Shown: one piece after another, positions 44,706 through 53,502 of the stretch
Layout of the letters: each line of letters opens with the position of its first letter
How positions within the stretch are numbered: position 1 is the first letter of the stretch
The notes under the pieces: model-generated
Seen by the model: only the letters and a program-made list of their open reading frames with translations
What the model was told of the DNA's origin: nothing
Databases searched by the model: none
Translations under genes and position numbers: made by a program
DNA from: Aeromonas hydrophila subsp. hydrophila ATCC 7966
Lineage (GTDB): Bacteria; Pseudomonadota; Gammaproteobacteria; Enterobacterales; Aeromonadaceae
Direction of reading: 5' to 3'
NCBI RefSeq assembly: GCF_000014805.1
Contig: NC_008570.1
Location: 4,019,501 to 4,083,500 of the forward strand
DNA length: 64,000 nucleotides

Positions 44706-45572
44706 ATGCAACCGACACGCTCTCTGACTGCCCACTGTACCCTCAGCCACCACCCGGCTGGCCAACCCCTGCTGACCGTCGACAACGGCTACGCCAAGGC
44801 AGAAATCAGCCTGTTTGGCGCCCACGTGCTGAGCTACCAGCGTCACGATGAACCCGCCTCCATCTGGCTCAGCGACAAGGCGGTACTGGATGGCAGCAAA
44901 CCCATCCGCGGCGGCATTCCCCTCTGCTGGCCCTGGTTTGGTCCGGCCCCTGCCCGCGTCGGCAGCGGCAAGCCCTCCCACGGCTTTGCCCGCACCAGCC
45001 TGTGGACGCTGGACGGTGTCTCCGATCACGGTGACGGCACGCTCGTCCACCTGTCTCTGCGTGACAACGAGGCAACCCGTCAGCTCTGGCCTCATGCCTT
45101 CGAGCTGGAGCTGGACGTGCTGGTCGGCAAGGAGCTGGCCCTGGTACTGACCACCCGCAACACCGGCAAAGCGCCGCTCGTCTACAGCGGTGCCCTGCAC
45201 ACCTACCTGCAGATAAGTTCACCGAAGTCAGTGAGCGTCAGCGGCCTTGGCGAGCCCTATGCCGACAAACTGACCGGCCAGAATGGCCAGCAGCAGGGTC
45301 CTCTGACCCTGAACGGCCCGCTGGATCGGGTCTATTGGCAGCCTGCGGCCCACGTCAGCATCCAGGATGGCGAACGCGAGACCCGGGTGGTCAGCGGCAA
45401 CCACGACAGCGTGGTGGTCTGGACCCCCTGGCTGGAAGGCGCCCACGCCATGGCCGACATGAGCGATGATGGTTATCGCACCATGCTCTGCGTCGAAGCC
45501 GCCATCGCCAGCGAGGCAGGCGTGACCGTCGCACCGGATGAAGAGCACAGCTTCTCCACCGTGATCATCTGA
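44706..45572 (+). CDS. yeaD: D-hexose-6-phosphate mutarotase
   Basis: A 288-residue aldose-1-epimerase-like enzyme. PIRGGIPLCWPWFGP and KPSHGFARTSLW contain conserved active-site Arg and His, ALHTYLQI carries the second His and WTPWLEGAHAMADM the C-terminal block. It interconverts alpha and beta hexose-6-phosphates. The ATG at 44706 follows AGGAG; upstream ATG at 44682 has no support. Neighbouring gapA, as in enterobacteria, supports a role near glycolysis. Confidence 0.93.
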   Translation: MQPTRSLTAHCTLSHHPAGQPLLTVDNGYAKAEISLFGAHVLSYQRHDEPASIWLSDKAVLDGSKPIRGGIPLCWPWFGPAPARVGSGKPSHGFARTSLWTLDGVSDHGDGTLVHLSLRDNEATRQLWPHAFELELDVLVGKELALVLTTRNTGKAPLVYSGALHTYLQISSPKSVSVSGLGEPYADKLTGQNGQQQGPLTLNGPLDRVYWQPAAHVSIQDGERETRVVSGNHDSVVVWTPWLEGAHAMADMSDDGYRTMLCVEAAIASEAGVTVAPDEEHSFSTVII

Positions 45573-45594
45573 CAATACGCTGAACAGATAAATA

Positions 45595-45622
45595 AAGAGG
45601 GCTCCCGCGGGAGCCCTCTTTG
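45595..45622. terminator. Bidirectional terminator between yeaD and nadA
   Basis: A 13-bp stem (AAAGAGGGCTCCC) with a 2-nt loop and T-runs lies between convergent genes. Confidence 0.93.
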
Positions 45623-45641
45623 CATCTCTTTGTCTTGGTAA

Positions 45642-46715
45642 TCAGGCATTGCCCTGGGTCTTGAGCCTGAGCTCGGCGGCGAAGTTGAGCATGCGGTCGA
45701 GCGGGATCAAGGCCTTCACCCGCAGATCCTCGTCCACCAGGATCTCGTGGCGCTCGGCGCCATCGGTGAGGGCCTCCTTGATGGCCACCAGACCGTTCAT
45801 CGCCATCCAGGGGCAGTGGGCGCAACTGCGGCAGGTCGCGCCATCGCCACCGGTCGGCGCCTCCACCATCTCTTTCTCCGGGCAGGCCTGCTGCATCTTG
45901 TAGAAGATGCCGCGATCGGTCGCCACGATGAGCTTCTGCTGGAGCAGCTCCTTGGCCGCCTTGATCAGCTGGCTGGTAGAGCCCACCGCATCGGCCAGCT
46001 CGATCACCGAGGCAGGGGACTCCGGGTGGACCAGCACGGCGGCATCCGGATTCTGCTCCTTCAGCTCACGCAGGGCACGGGCCTTGAACTCGTCGTGGAC
46101 TATGCAGTGACCCTGCCAGCGCAACATCTCGGCGCCAGTCTTCTTCTCGATGTAGGCACCGAGGTGACGGTCCGGGCCCCAGATGATCTTGTGACCCTGG
46201 CTGTCCAGATGTTCGACGATCTCCAGCGCGATGCTGGAGGTGACCACCCAGTCCGCCCGCGCCTTGACCGCCGCCGAAGTATTGGCATAGACCACCACGA
46301 TATGGTCGGGATGGGCGTCACAGAAGGCGGAGAACTGCTCGATGGGGCAGCCCAGATCAAGCGAGCACTCGGCCTCCAGCGTCGGCATCAGGACTCGCTT
46401 GTGGGGGCTCAGGATCTTGGAGGTCTCTCCCATGAAGCGCACCCCGGCGACGATCAGGGTCTGCGCCTCATGATCACGGCCAAAGCGGGCCATCTCGAGG
46501 GAATCGCCGACGAAACCACCGGTCTCCTCCGCCAGCGCCTGGATCTCGGGATCCGTGTAGTAGTGGGCGACCAGCACCGCCTTGCGCTCCTTGAGCAGTG
46601 CCTTGATGTCTGCGATCAGGGTCGTCTTCTGCTCGGCGCTCAGGGGAAGGGGCTTGGCCGGAAACGGATAGTCCATCTCGACTACCGGCGGGACATTGTT
46701 CAGTGCATTGCTCAT
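45642..46715 (-). CDS. nadA: Quinolinate synthase
   Basis: A 357-residue NadA, joining iminoaspartate and dihydroxyacetone phosphate for NAD synthesis. [17 protein letters not shown] opens the first domain. Cys residues for the [4Fe-4S] cluster are in [11 protein letters not shown], and in the C-terminal [16 protein letters not shown]; the middle ligand is expected near VHDEFKAR. Its neighbourhood (Lys-Val tRNAs, Tol-Pal) is conserved with enterobacteria, with a chemoreceptor gene inserted between here. Confidence 0.96.
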   Translation of the reverse strand: MSNALNNVPPVVEMDYPFPAKPLPLSAEQKTTLIADIKALLKERKAVLVAHYYTDPEIQALAEETGGFVGDSLEMARFGRDHEAQTLIVAGVRFMGETSKILSPHKRVLMPTLEAECSLDLGCPIEQFSAFCDAHPDHIVVVYANTSAAVKARADWVVTSSIALEIVEHLDSQGHKIIWGPDRHLGAYIEKKTGAEMLRWQGHCIVHDEFKARALRELKEQNPDAAVLVHPESPASVIELADAVGSTSQLIKAAKELLQQKLIVATDRGIFYKMQQACPEKEMVEAPTGGDGATCRSCAHCPWMAMNGLVAIKEALTDGAERHEILVDEDLRVKALIPLDRMLNFAAELRLKTQGNA

Positions 46716-46855
46716 TGCGACTGTTCCATCAACGCTTGGAAAGGCAAAAATTATAACCAGAAGCCGCGCACAAACCCATCAACAAATCCGGTGCTGCGCA
46801 AGTGTCCGAATATACTCAAGTAATTCGTTGTCATTCTTGCCAAAGGAGTTGTCGA

Positions 46856-48961
46856 ATGAAACAACGTTCCCTCAAAACCAAGCTGCTACTGCTCACCATG
46901 GGGCTGTTTCTCGCCAGCGGCCTCGCCATGACTCTGATGCAGTCCTCCTCGCTGAACACCCTGCGCAGCAGCATCGTCAGCCAGACCCGCCAGGCGCTGG
47001 AGCAGGAAGTTTCCCGTACCCTGCAGTTCCAGGCCGAACGCTATGCGGTGCAGATCGCCGACCTGCTGCAGCAGTCCTATCAGGTGCCGCTGGGCATGGC
47101 GGCCCAGCTGGAAGGCAGCATGGCGCAGCCGGACAGGCTGCTGAGCCGCCCCCAGGTCGAGACGCTGCTTCACAGCCGACTGCAGCAAGCGGGCGGCATC
47201 AGTTCCATCTATGCCCAGTTTGAACCCGACGGGTACGACGGCCAGGATGCCAGCTGGCAAGCCGGCGCCTCCCACTCCGTCGTCGGCAAGGGCAGCCTGG
47301 AGATTTATTTCACCCGCGACCAGGGTGGCCAAATCAGCCAGCAGCCAGTGGATGCCGCCACCAGTGCCGCCAAATACGACACCTCGGTCAACGAGTTCGG
47401 CATCCGCAACAGCGAATGGTACCTGTGTGGCCGCGACACCCTGCGCCCCTGTCTGATGGAGCCCTACCTCTACGAGATAAGCCCCGGCAACAAGATGCTG
47501 ATGACCAGCCTGACGGTGCCCGTTCTGAAAGCCGGCAAGTTTGTCGGCATCACCGGCGTCGACATGAACCTGCCCATCTTCCAGCAATTGGCAGAGAACC
47601 TCGGCAAGAGCCTGTATGACAACCAGGCCGAGGTCACTCTGGTCAGCAAGATGGGCCTCATCGTCGGCAGCAACCGTCACGCCGACAAGCTGGGACGGCC
47701 GCTGACGGAAGCCGGTCTCACCGCCCCCACCGGCCAGGAGCAGGACACCGAGACCGACTTCATCCTGCAACAGCCGGTCAGGATCGACGCCGCCGATACC
47801 CAGTGGTGGCTGATGCTCAAGGTGCCCAAGGCGCTGGCACTCAGCCAGGCCAACACCATCAGCAACCAGCTTGGCGACTTGCTGCAGGCCACCCAGCAGC
47901 AACAGCTGATCGCCATCGTCGTCATCACCCTGCTGGCGCTGGCGCTGCTCATCTGGTTCATCCAGACCATCACGGCCCCCCTCTCCCTCATCAGCCGCCA
48001 TGTGTCCCACCTCTCCAGCAACGAGGGCGACCTGACCCAGCAGATGAGGATAGACACCCACCAGGAGCTGATCGAGCTGGGCGGCCACCTCAACACCTTC
48101 CTCGGCAAGTTGCGCGGCATGGTGCAGGGCAGCAAGCAGATCGGCCAGCAGGTGCACCAGCAGGCCCAGGGCATGAAGCAGACGGCCGACACCATGCGCA
48201 GCAGTCTGGACGAGCAGAGTCTGGAGCTGGAGAGCGTGGTCAGTGCCATGCATCAGATGAGCACCACGGCGGTCAGCGTAGCGGGCTATGCCGAGCAGGC
48301 AGCCCAGGAGTCGGAAACGGCCACCCATCACATCAGCACGGCCCAACAGACCCTGAGCCGGGCCCGCACCGAGATCCACACCCTGGTTGAAGACATGCAC
48401 CTCGCCGACAAGGCGGTCGCCCAGGTGGCTCAGCGCAGCACCAACATCAGCCGCATTCTCGACGTGATCAGGGCCATTGCCGAGCAGACCAACCTGCTGG
48501 CGCTCAATGCGGCCATCGAGGCGGCACGGGCCGGCGACATGGGGCGCGGCTTTGCCGTGGTAGCAGACGAAGTGCGGGCGCTGGCCAACAAGACCCGGGA
48601 GTCCACCGACGAGATAGGTCAGCTCATCGGCAGCCTGCAGACCGAGGTCAACAGCAGCCAGCAGTTGATGAGTACCGGCATCACTCGCTCGGCCAGCACG
48701 GTGGAAGGGACGGAGCAGGCCTTTGAGGCCCTCAATCAGGTGGTCACCCAGATCCAGCAGATCCACGATCACATCAGCCAGGTGGCCACGGCGGCCGAAC
48801 AGCAGAGCGCCGTCAGCGACACCATCAACCAGAATCTGATGCGGATCGGCGACGCCGCCACCACCCTGGGGCAGGAGGCCAACGCCAGCCATCACCTGAG
48901 CGAGCAGCTGGAGCAGGCTGCCACGGCACTGGCCACCCAACTCGATCGACTGAGAACCTGA
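46856..48961 (+). CDS. Methyl-accepting chemotaxis protein with dCache-type sensor
   Basis: A 701-residue chemoreceptor. TM1 near residues 8-28 and TM2 near 360-380 ([18 protein letters not shown]) bracket a large periplasmic dCache-like domain ([28 protein letters not shown]). HAMP follows ([20 protein letters not shown]), then the signalling hairpin tip [20 protein letters not shown] and [21 protein letters not shown] precedes the ATG at 46856. It ends before a strong terminator facing the tRNA array. Ligand unknown; dCache receptors often bind amino acids or polyamines. Confidence 0.93.
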   Translation: MKQRSLKTKLLLLTMGLFLASGLAMTLMQSSSLNTLRSSIVSQTRQALEQEVSRTLQFQAERYAVQIADLLQQSYQVPLGMAAQLEGSMAQPDRLLSRPQVETLLHSRLQQAGGISSIYAQFEPDGYDGQDASWQAGASHSVVGKGSLEIYFTRDQGGQISQQPVDAATSAAKYDTSVNEFGIRNSEWYLCGRDTLRPCLMEPYLYEISPGNKMLMTSLTVPVLKAGKFVGITGVDMNLPIFQQLAENLGKSLYDNQAEVTLVSKMGLIVGSNRHADKLGRPLTEAGLTAPTGQEQDTETDFILQQPVRIDAADTQWWLMLKVPKALALSQANTISNQLGDLLQATQQQQLIAIVVITLLALALLIWFIQTITAPLSLISRHVSHLSSNEGDLTQQMRIDTHQELIELGGHLNTFLGKLRGMVQGSKQIGQQVHQQAQGMKQTADTMRSSLDEQSLELESVVSAMHQMSTTAVSVAGYAEQAAQESETATHHISTAQQTLSRARTEIHTLVEDMHLADKAVAQVAQRSTNISRILDVIRAIAEQTNLLALNAAIEAARAGDMGRGFAVVADEVRALANKTRESTDEIGQLIGSLQTEVNSSQQLMSTGITRSASTVEGTEQAFEALNQVVTQIQQIHDHISQVATAAEQQSAVSDTINQNLMRIGDAATTLGQEANASHHLSEQLEQAATALATQLDRLRT

Positions 48962-48975
48962 CGCCGAACGGCCAT

Positions 48976-49006
48976 AAAAAAAAGCCCGCATTGCTGCGGG
49001 CTTTTT
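48976..49006. terminator. Bidirectional terminator between chemoreceptor and tRNA array
   Basis: A 12-bp stem AAAAAGCCCGCA with a 4-nt loop lies between the chemoreceptor stop and the last tRNA. T-runs exist in both orientations, so it can end the tRNA transcript as well. Confidence 0.92.
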
Positions 49007-49011
49007 CAATC

Positions 49012-49087
49012 TGGTGGTCGTTACTGGGATCGAACCAGTGACCCCCTCCTTGTAAGGGAGGTGCTCTCCCAGCTGAGCTAAACGACC
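49012..49087 (-). tRNA. tRNA-Val (UAC), copy 1
   Basis: 76 nt with encoded CCA. The anticodon loop CTTACAA gives UAC (codon GUA). T-arm GGTTCGATCCC. Last in the transcript of the array. Confidence 0.97.
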
Positions 49088-49104
49088 TGGGATTCTTGAA
49101 ATGA

Positions 49105-49180
49105 TGGTGGGTCGTGCTGGATTCGAACCAGCGACCAATTGATTAAAAGTCAACTGCTCTACCGACTGAGCTAACGACCC
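49105..49180 (-). tRNA. tRNA-Lys (UUU), copy 1
   Basis: 76 nt with encoded CCA. The anticodon loop CTTTTAA gives UUU. T-arm GGTTCGAATCC. Confidence 0.97.
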
Positions 49181-49202
49181 ATCTAAATCATTTTTACAAA
49201 CT

Positions 49203-49278
49203 TGGTGGTCGTTACTGGGATCGAACCAGTGACCCCCTCCTTGTAAGGGAGGTGCTCTCCCAGCTGAGCTAAACGACC
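49203..49278 (-). tRNA. tRNA-Val (UAC), copy 2
   Basis: Identical to copy 1 over the gene; begins 191 bases away from it. Encoded CCA. Confidence 0.97.
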
Positions 49279-49295
49279 TGGGATTCTTGAAATGA

Positions 49296-49371
49296 TGGTG
49301 GGTCGTGCTGGATTCGAACCAGCGACCAATTGATTAAAAGTCAACTGCTCTACCGACTGAGCTAACGACCC
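49296..49371 (-). tRNA. tRNA-Lys (UUU), copy 2
   Basis: Same sequence as Lys copy 1; anticodon UUU, CCA encoded. It is separated from Val by a 17-18-base spacer that is the same in most units. Confidence 0.97.
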
Positions 49372-49394
49372 ATCTAAATCATTTTTTACAAACT

Positions 49395-49470
49395 TGGTGG
49401 TCGTTACTGGGATCGAACCAGTGACCCCCTCCTTGTAAGGGAGGTGCTCTCCCAGCTGAGCTAAACGACC
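49395..49470 (-). tRNA. tRNA-Val (UAC), copy 3
   Basis: Repeat of the Val gene, 192 bases from copy 2. Anticodon UAC, CCA encoded. Confidence 0.97.
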
Positions 49471-49486
49471 TGGGATTCTGAAATGA

Positions 49487-49562
49487 TGGTGGGTCGTGCT
49501 GGATTCGAACCAGCGACCAATTGATTAAAAGTCAACTGCTCTACCGACTGAGCTAACGACCC
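49487..49562 (-). tRNA. tRNA-Lys (UUU), copy 3
   Basis: Repeat of the Lys gene. Spacer to the neighbouring Val is one base shorter than in units 1 and 2. Confidence 0.97.
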
Positions 49563-49586
49563 ATCTAAATCATTTTTTTACAAACT

Positions 49587-49662
49587 TGGTGGTCGTTACT
49601 GGGATCGAACCAGTGACCCCCTCCTTGTAAGGGAGGTGCTCTCCCAGCTGAGCTAAACGACC
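49587..49662 (-). tRNA. tRNA-Val (UAC), copy 4
   Basis: Repeat of the Val gene, 192 bases from copy 3. Anticodon UAC, CCA encoded. Confidence 0.97.
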
Positions 49663-49678
49663 TGGGATTCTGAAATGA

Positions 49679-49754
49679 TGGTGGGTCGTGCTGGATTCGA
49701 ACCAGCGACCAATTGATTAAAAGTCAACTGCTCTACCGACTGAGCTAACGACCC
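49679..49754 (-). tRNA. tRNA-Lys (UUU), copy 4
   Basis: Repeat of the Lys gene; anticodon UUU, CCA encoded. Confidence 0.97.
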
Positions 49755-49776
49755 ATCTAAATCATTTTTACAAACT

Positions 49777-49852
49777 TGGTGGTCGTTACTGGGATCGAAC
49801 CAGTGACCCCCTCCTTGTAAGGGAGGTGCTCTCCCAGCTGAGCTAAACGACC
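49777..49852 (-). tRNA. tRNA-Val (UAC), copy 5
   Basis: Repeat of the Val gene, 190 bases from copy 4. Anticodon UAC, CCA encoded. Confidence 0.97.
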
Positions 49853-49869
49853 TGGGATTCTTGAAATAA

Positions 49870-49945
49870 TGGTGGGTCGTGCTGGATTCGAACCAGCGAC
49901 CAATTGATTAAAAGTCAACTGCTCTACCGACTGAGCTAACGACCC
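49870..49945 (-). tRNA. tRNA-Lys (UUU), copy 5
   Basis: Repeat of the Lys gene. The adjacent spacer differs by one base from the others (ATAAT in place of ATGAT). Confidence 0.97.
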
Positions 49946-49968
49946 ATCTAAATCATTTTTTACAAACT

Positions 49969-50044
49969 TGGTGGTCGTTACTGGGCTCGAACCAGTGACC
50001 CCCTCCTTGTAAGGGAGGTGCTCTCCCAGCTGAGCTAAACGACC
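49969..50044 (-). tRNA. tRNA-Val (UAC), copy 6
   Basis: Variant of the Val gene with one T-arm change (GGTTCGAGCCC in place of GGTTCGATCCC). Anticodon UAC, CCA encoded. Confidence 0.97.
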
Positions 50045-50065
50045 TGGGAATTCTTGTGGCCAGAT

Positions 50066-50141
50066 TGGTGGGTCGTGTAGGGATCGAACCTACGACCAAT
50101 TGATTAAGAGTCAACTGCTCTACCGACTGAGCTAACGACCC
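50066..50141 (-). tRNA. tRNA-Lys (CUU)
   Basis: The anticodon loop CTCTTAA gives CUU (codon AAG), the only Lys gene here with this anticodon. The T-arm differs too (GGTTCGATCCC with a changed stem), while the D-arm and acceptor match the UUU genes, so it seems to be a diverged member of the array. CCA is encoded. Confidence 0.96.
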
Positions 50142-50189
50142 ACACCGACTTGCCTGGCACACTGCTTGCCTTGGCAAACAGTTTAAAAC

Positions 50190-50265
50190 TGGTGGTCGCT
50201 ACTGGGATCGAACCAGTGACCCCCTCCTTGTAAGGGAGGTGCTCTCCCAGCTGAGCTAAGCGACC
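50190..50265 (-). tRNA. tRNA-Val (UAC), copy 7
   Basis: Variant with a compensated acceptor pair (GCT...AGC in place of GTT...AAC). It lies 221 bases from copy 6 because of longer, unrelated spacers around the Lys-CUU gene. CCA encoded. Confidence 0.97.
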
Positions 50266-50296
50266 TGGGAATGCTGTCTCCACCTGGTGGAGAGAA

Positions 50297-50372
50297 TGGT
50301 GGGTCGTGCTGGATTCGAACCAGCGACCAATTGATTAAAAGTCAACTGCTCTACCGACTGAGCTAACGACCC
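50297..50372 (-). tRNA. tRNA-Lys (UUU), copy 6; first gene of the array transcript
   Basis: Anticodon UUU, CCA encoded. It is the promoter-proximal gene; its 5' flank (CGAGG context) differs from the internal copies. Confidence 0.97.
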
Positions 50373-50423
50373 TCACCACGACCAGGACCGACTGCAATAC
50401 TGCACCGGCTCTGACGGCGGCCT

Positions 50424-50451
50424 ATATTACGGATTTATCATCCTGGCGCAA
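50424..50451 (-). promoter_or_regulatory. Probable promoter of the tRNA array
   Basis: On the minus strand TTGCGC (50446-50451) and TAATAT (50424-50429) are 16 bases apart and followed by a GC-rich stretch (GGCCGCCG), the discriminator type typical of stringently controlled stable RNA promoters. Confidence 0.65.
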
Positions 50452-50546
50452 TAGAAAAATCTTAAATTCAATCTGTTTGTTCATTGCGCATACAAAGCGG
50501 GGCTGTATTTACAAGACTGTTACGAAAACAGTGACATGCAGCAATG

Positions 50547-51350
50547 TTACAGCTTGCTCAAACTCTGCTTGGCCAGTTGGGCCGGCGAGGTGTTCGGGTA
50601 ACCCTTGATCACCTGCTCATAGAAGTTCTTCGCTTCCGCCTTCTTGCCATCAAGCTGTGCCAGCATGCCCAGCTTCAACAGCGCATCGGCTCGCTTGGGC
50701 GACTTGCTGAACTTGGTTGCCACCGTGGTGAACTGGGCAGCAGCGCCGGTCCGGTCACCCTTGTTGAACAACAGCTGGCCCAGCCAGTAATGGGCATTGG
50801 GGACATAGCTCGAGCTTGGATACTGTTTGATGAACCCTTCGAAGGCGGGGATGGCCTTGTCGTAGTTCTTCTCCTTGAGCACCATGTTCACGGCCGCATC
50901 ATAGGCCTGGTTCTCATTCAGGTTGGTCGAGTAGTTGGCTGCCGGTGTCGCGCTCGCAGCGGCGGCTGCCGGGGCTGCTGGCGTAGCAGCAGGCTGACTG
51001 TTGGCCACCTTGTCGAGCTCCTGATAGAGCTGACGCTGACGCTCTTGCGACTGTTCCATCTGGTAGGTCTGCTGTTCCAGCTGACCGCGCAGCTCGGAGA
51101 CCTCCCCCTGCAGGGAGTCGACCTGCTGCTGCAATTCGGCTTGCAGCCGCAGACGGGCATTGAGGGTGCGCTCCAGCAGGGCAACTCTGTCTTCCAGGCT
51201 GCCGGTGGGCACGATGGCGCCGTTGTTGCCGCTAAGGACAACACCGCCACCCGAGTCACCGCTCAGATCGCTGACGGGAGCCGCCGCCTGCGCATTCAGA
51301 GCAACCAATACGGCCAGCGCAACAACAGCTTGCTTGTACACAGATTTCAT
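50547..51350 (-). CDS. cpoB: Cell division coordinator CpoB (YbgF)
   Basis: A 267-residue periplasmic protein. The ATG at 51350 opens a signal peptide (VVALAVLVALNAQA). A coiled coil follows (RVALLERTLNARLRLQAELQ), then a Pro/Ala linker and C-terminal TPRs (AYDAAVNMVLKEKNYDKAIP, HYWLGQLLFNKGDRTGAAAQ). CpoB links Tol-Pal with PBP1B during constriction. It closes the tol-pal operon before the tRNA array. Its 5' end is repeated upstream in two diverged copies between it and pal. Confidence 0.95.
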   Translation of the reverse strand: MKSVYKQAVVALAVLVALNAQAAAPVSDLSGDSGGGVVLSGNNGAIVPTGSLEDRVALLERTLNARLRLQAELQQQVDSLQGEVSELRGQLEQQTYQMEQSQERQRQLYQELDKVANSQPAATPAAPAAAAASATPAANYSTNLNENQAYDAAVNMVLKEKNYDKAIPAFEGFIKQYPSSSYVPNAHYWLGQLLFNKGDRTGAAAQFTTVATKFSKSPKRADALLKLGMLAQLDGKKAEAKNFYEQVIKGYPNTSPAQLAKQSLSKL

Positions 51351-51510
51351 TCGGATCAAACCTTAGCGTTTAGGGCAAATAAAACGGCCAGCGCCATCGT
51401 CGCTCGCTTATACAGATTTCATTCGGATCAAACCTTGGCGTTTAGTGCAAATAAAACGGCCATCGAAATGGCCGCTTGCATATAAACGAACTTCGTTCGG
51501 TTTAAACCTT
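51290..51510 (-). repeat. Tandem repeat of the cpoB 5' end (three copies, period 76 and 72)
   Basis: Units begin at 51290, 51366 and 51438. Each contains the region for the cpoB start and signal-peptide codons (ALAVLxALNA) and the upstream motif AAGGTTTGATCCGAATGAAA or a variant. In the second unit the copied ATG is followed almost at once by a stop, but an inner frame reads MALAVLFALNAKV and stops one codon-length before the real start. In the third, MQAAISMAVLFALNAKV stops similarly. The array fills the space from cpoB to the pal stop codon. Confidence 0.8.
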
Positions 51511-52033
51511 AGTAAACCAGAACCGCACGGCGGTTTTTGGCAAAGGCATCCTCGGTGTGGGACATGTCCAGCGGCTTCTCTTCGCCATAGCTGACGATGG
51601 AGAGCTGCTCGGCCTGCACACCCAGGGTTTGCAGATACTTGGCAACGGCCTTGGCACGACGCTCGCCCAGGGCAATGTTGTACTCCGGAGTACCGCGCTC
51701 GTCGGCGTGACCTTCGATCAGGACCTTAACGCTCGGGCGCTCGCGCAGGTAGCTGGCGTGGGCATCCAGCAGATCAGCGTACTGACCCTGGATATCGTAA
51801 CCGTCGAACGGGAAGTAGATCACGTTGTCACGTTGCAGCGCTTCGAACTTCTGACGCATCTGCTCTTCCGGGGACAACATGCCGTTGGCGCCGCCGGTTT
51901 GTACACCGCCCATGCCGTCGGTCATACCTGACTCAGCGCCAGCGGCGTCAGAATCAGAAGAAGAGCTACAAGCGGCCAGGGTGAACAGTGGCAGTGCGAT
52001 GGCCAAACCCTTGAGCAGTTTATTGAGTTGCAT
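51509..52033 (-). CDS. pal: Peptidoglycan-associated lipoprotein Pal
   Basis: A 174-residue outer-membrane lipoprotein. The lipobox is in LPLFTLAACSSSSD. The OmpA-like domain contains IEGHADERGTPEYNIALGER, the diaminopimelate-binding signature. It anchors the outer membrane to peptidoglycan and binds TolB. It follows tolB by 49 bases on the same strand. Confidence 0.97.
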   Translation of the reverse strand: MQLNKLLKGLAIALPLFTLAACSSSSDSDAAGAESGMTDGMGGVQTGGANGMLSPEEQMRQKFEALQRDNVIYFPFDGYDIQGQYADLLDAHASYLRERPSVKVLIEGHADERGTPEYNIALGERRAKAVAKYLQTLGVQAEQLSIVSYGEEKPLDMSHTEDAFAKNRRAVLVY

Positions 52034-52082
52034 GCTATTTCCTTAAACCTTTATAACAAAACAAAAAACAATTGGATTTTTA

Positions 52083-53408
52083 TCAATTCAAGAAGGGCGA
52101 CCAAGCTGGTGCACGAATTTCACCGCTACTGGTCGGAAGCACAGCCTTGAAGCGACCATCAGTCGACACCAACGCGAGACTCTTACGACCCTGATAGATG
52201 GTGGCATAAATGATCATGCTGCCATTGGGAGCCACACTTGGCGACTCATCCAGCGCACTCTGGGTAAGGACCAGCAGGGCATTGTTTTCCATGTCCTGGC
52301 GGGCAATACGGTACTGCCCCTGAACACGAGTCACCATCACCATGATTTTGCCATCAGGAGTGATGGATGCGCCCTGGTTGGATTCACCTTCCCAAGTCAT
52401 CCGGCGAGTCATACCAGTCGCCAAATTTACGCTATAAATCTGGGGTTTGCCACCACGTTCAGAGGTGAACAACAAATTTTGCCCGTCCGGCATCCAGGAG
52501 GGTTCGGTGTCGATCACCCGGCTGGTTGTGACGCGGGTCAGCTGCTTGCTAGCGACATCAACCACATAGAGGTTCGGTGAACCATCCTTGGAGAGAACGA
52601 TAGCCAGACGACGACCATCCGGAGACCACTCAGGCGCGCCGTTGATCCCGCGGAAACTGGTGATCAGGCTGCGTTGCTGGGTGTAGATATCCTGCACGTA
52701 GATCTCGGACTTCTGGTTCTCGAAACTCACGTAGGCCAGCTTGCTGCCATCCGGCGACCAGGCCGGGGACATCAGCGGCTCGCGGGAGCGCAGCAGGGTC
52801 TTCTCGTTGTAGCCGTCGTAGTCGGCGATGCGCAGCTGATACGGGAACTGGGTGCCCTGCTGGACGGAGACATAGGCCAGACGAGTCAGGAAGGCCCCAC
52901 GCTCGCCGGTCAGACGCTCATAGACGATGTCGGAGATGCGGTGAGCGAACTGACGCATCTGGGCACCCGGGATGGTCGCCATGCGGCTGTCCAGGATGTA
53001 GCCGTTGCTCTCGCCACCTTGCGCCTTGGCCAGCTGGCCCTTCAGCACGTCAACCAACTCGAAGTTGATCTTGTAGGTACCGTCGCCGACAGCAGCAATG
53101 GAACCGACCACCACGGCCTCGACCCCTTGCGAAGCCCAGGGTGCGAAGTTGATTTCGCCGCTGGTGCTCGGCGTCTGCGGCATCTGGCCACGAGCCAGCG
53201 GCTTGAACTTGCCGCTGCGCATCAGGTCGTTGGAGACCACTTCCGCGATGTCCTGCGGCAGCTGGCCATTGCCTTCCCACTTGAAGGGGGCGACCGCAAT
53301 GGGTCGGGCACTGTCGATACCGCCAGTGATGACGATGTCCAAGGCCGCCTGGGCGCTCTGGCCCAGCAACAAACAGCCAACCAAAGCAAAAAACACTTTT
53401 CTTATCAT
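52083..53408 (-). CDS. tolB: Tol-Pal system protein TolB
   Basis: A 441-residue periplasmic protein with a signal peptide ending in GQSAQA. An N-terminal alpha/beta domain is followed by a six-bladed beta-propeller with repeated PxWSPDGxxLA motifs ([40 protein letters not shown]). It connects Pal with TolA. The last visible residues match the Pal-binding face of known TolBs in layout. It starts 94 bases after tolA; that gap carries a copy of the tolA 3' end. Confidence 0.97.
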   Translation of the reverse strand: MIRKVFFALVGCLLLGQSAQAALDIVITGGIDSARPIAVAPFKWEGNGQLPQDIAEVVSNDLMRSGKFKPLARGQMPQTPSTSGEINFAPWASQGVEAVVVGSIAAVGDGTYKINFELVDVLKGQLAKAQGGESNGYILDSRMATIPGAQMRQFAHRISDIVYERLTGERGAFLTRLAYVSVQQGTQFPYQLRIADYDGYNEKTLLRSREPLMSPAWSPDGSKLAYVSFENQKSEIYVQDIYTQQRSLITSFRGINGAPEWSPDGRRLAIVLSKDGSPNLYVVDVASKQLTRVTTSRVIDTEPSWMPDGQNLLFTSERGGKPQIYSVNLATGMTRRMTWEGESNQGASITPDGKIMVMVTRVQGQYRIARQDMENNALLVLTQSALDESPSVAPNGSMIIYATIYQGRKSLALVSTDGRFKAVLPTSSGEIRAPAWSPFLN

Positions 53409-53460
53409 GGCTTAAATACTCGGTTCCAAAAAAATGAGAGATTAACTTCCTTTCTCGGCA
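53409..53460 (-). pseudogene. Diverged copy of the tolA 3' end in the tolA-tolB gap
   Basis: Immediately before tolB the sequence reads LEPSI and a stop, the same C-terminus as tolA, about 90 bases from the original. Upstream bases align with the tolA codons for KEFNLK with several changes and an in-frame stop. It is a partial duplicate of the last 40-50 bases of tolA. Confidence 0.55.
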
Positions 53461-53502
53461 AGATGCTGCCAACCACGCTACACGATTTACCTTACCCAGG
53501 CC

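Noticed and set aside
46886..49153. A 755-codon minus-strand frame opposite the first chemoreceptor running into the tRNA genes
   Set aside because: Its start lies in tRNA sequence and it is antisense to a complete MCP gene.
49012..50372. Regularly spaced direct repeats suggestive of a CRISPR array
   Set aside because: The repeats are full tRNA-Val and tRNA-Lys genes with cloverleaf structure and encoded CCA, and the unit is about 191 bp, not a short repeat with unique spacers.
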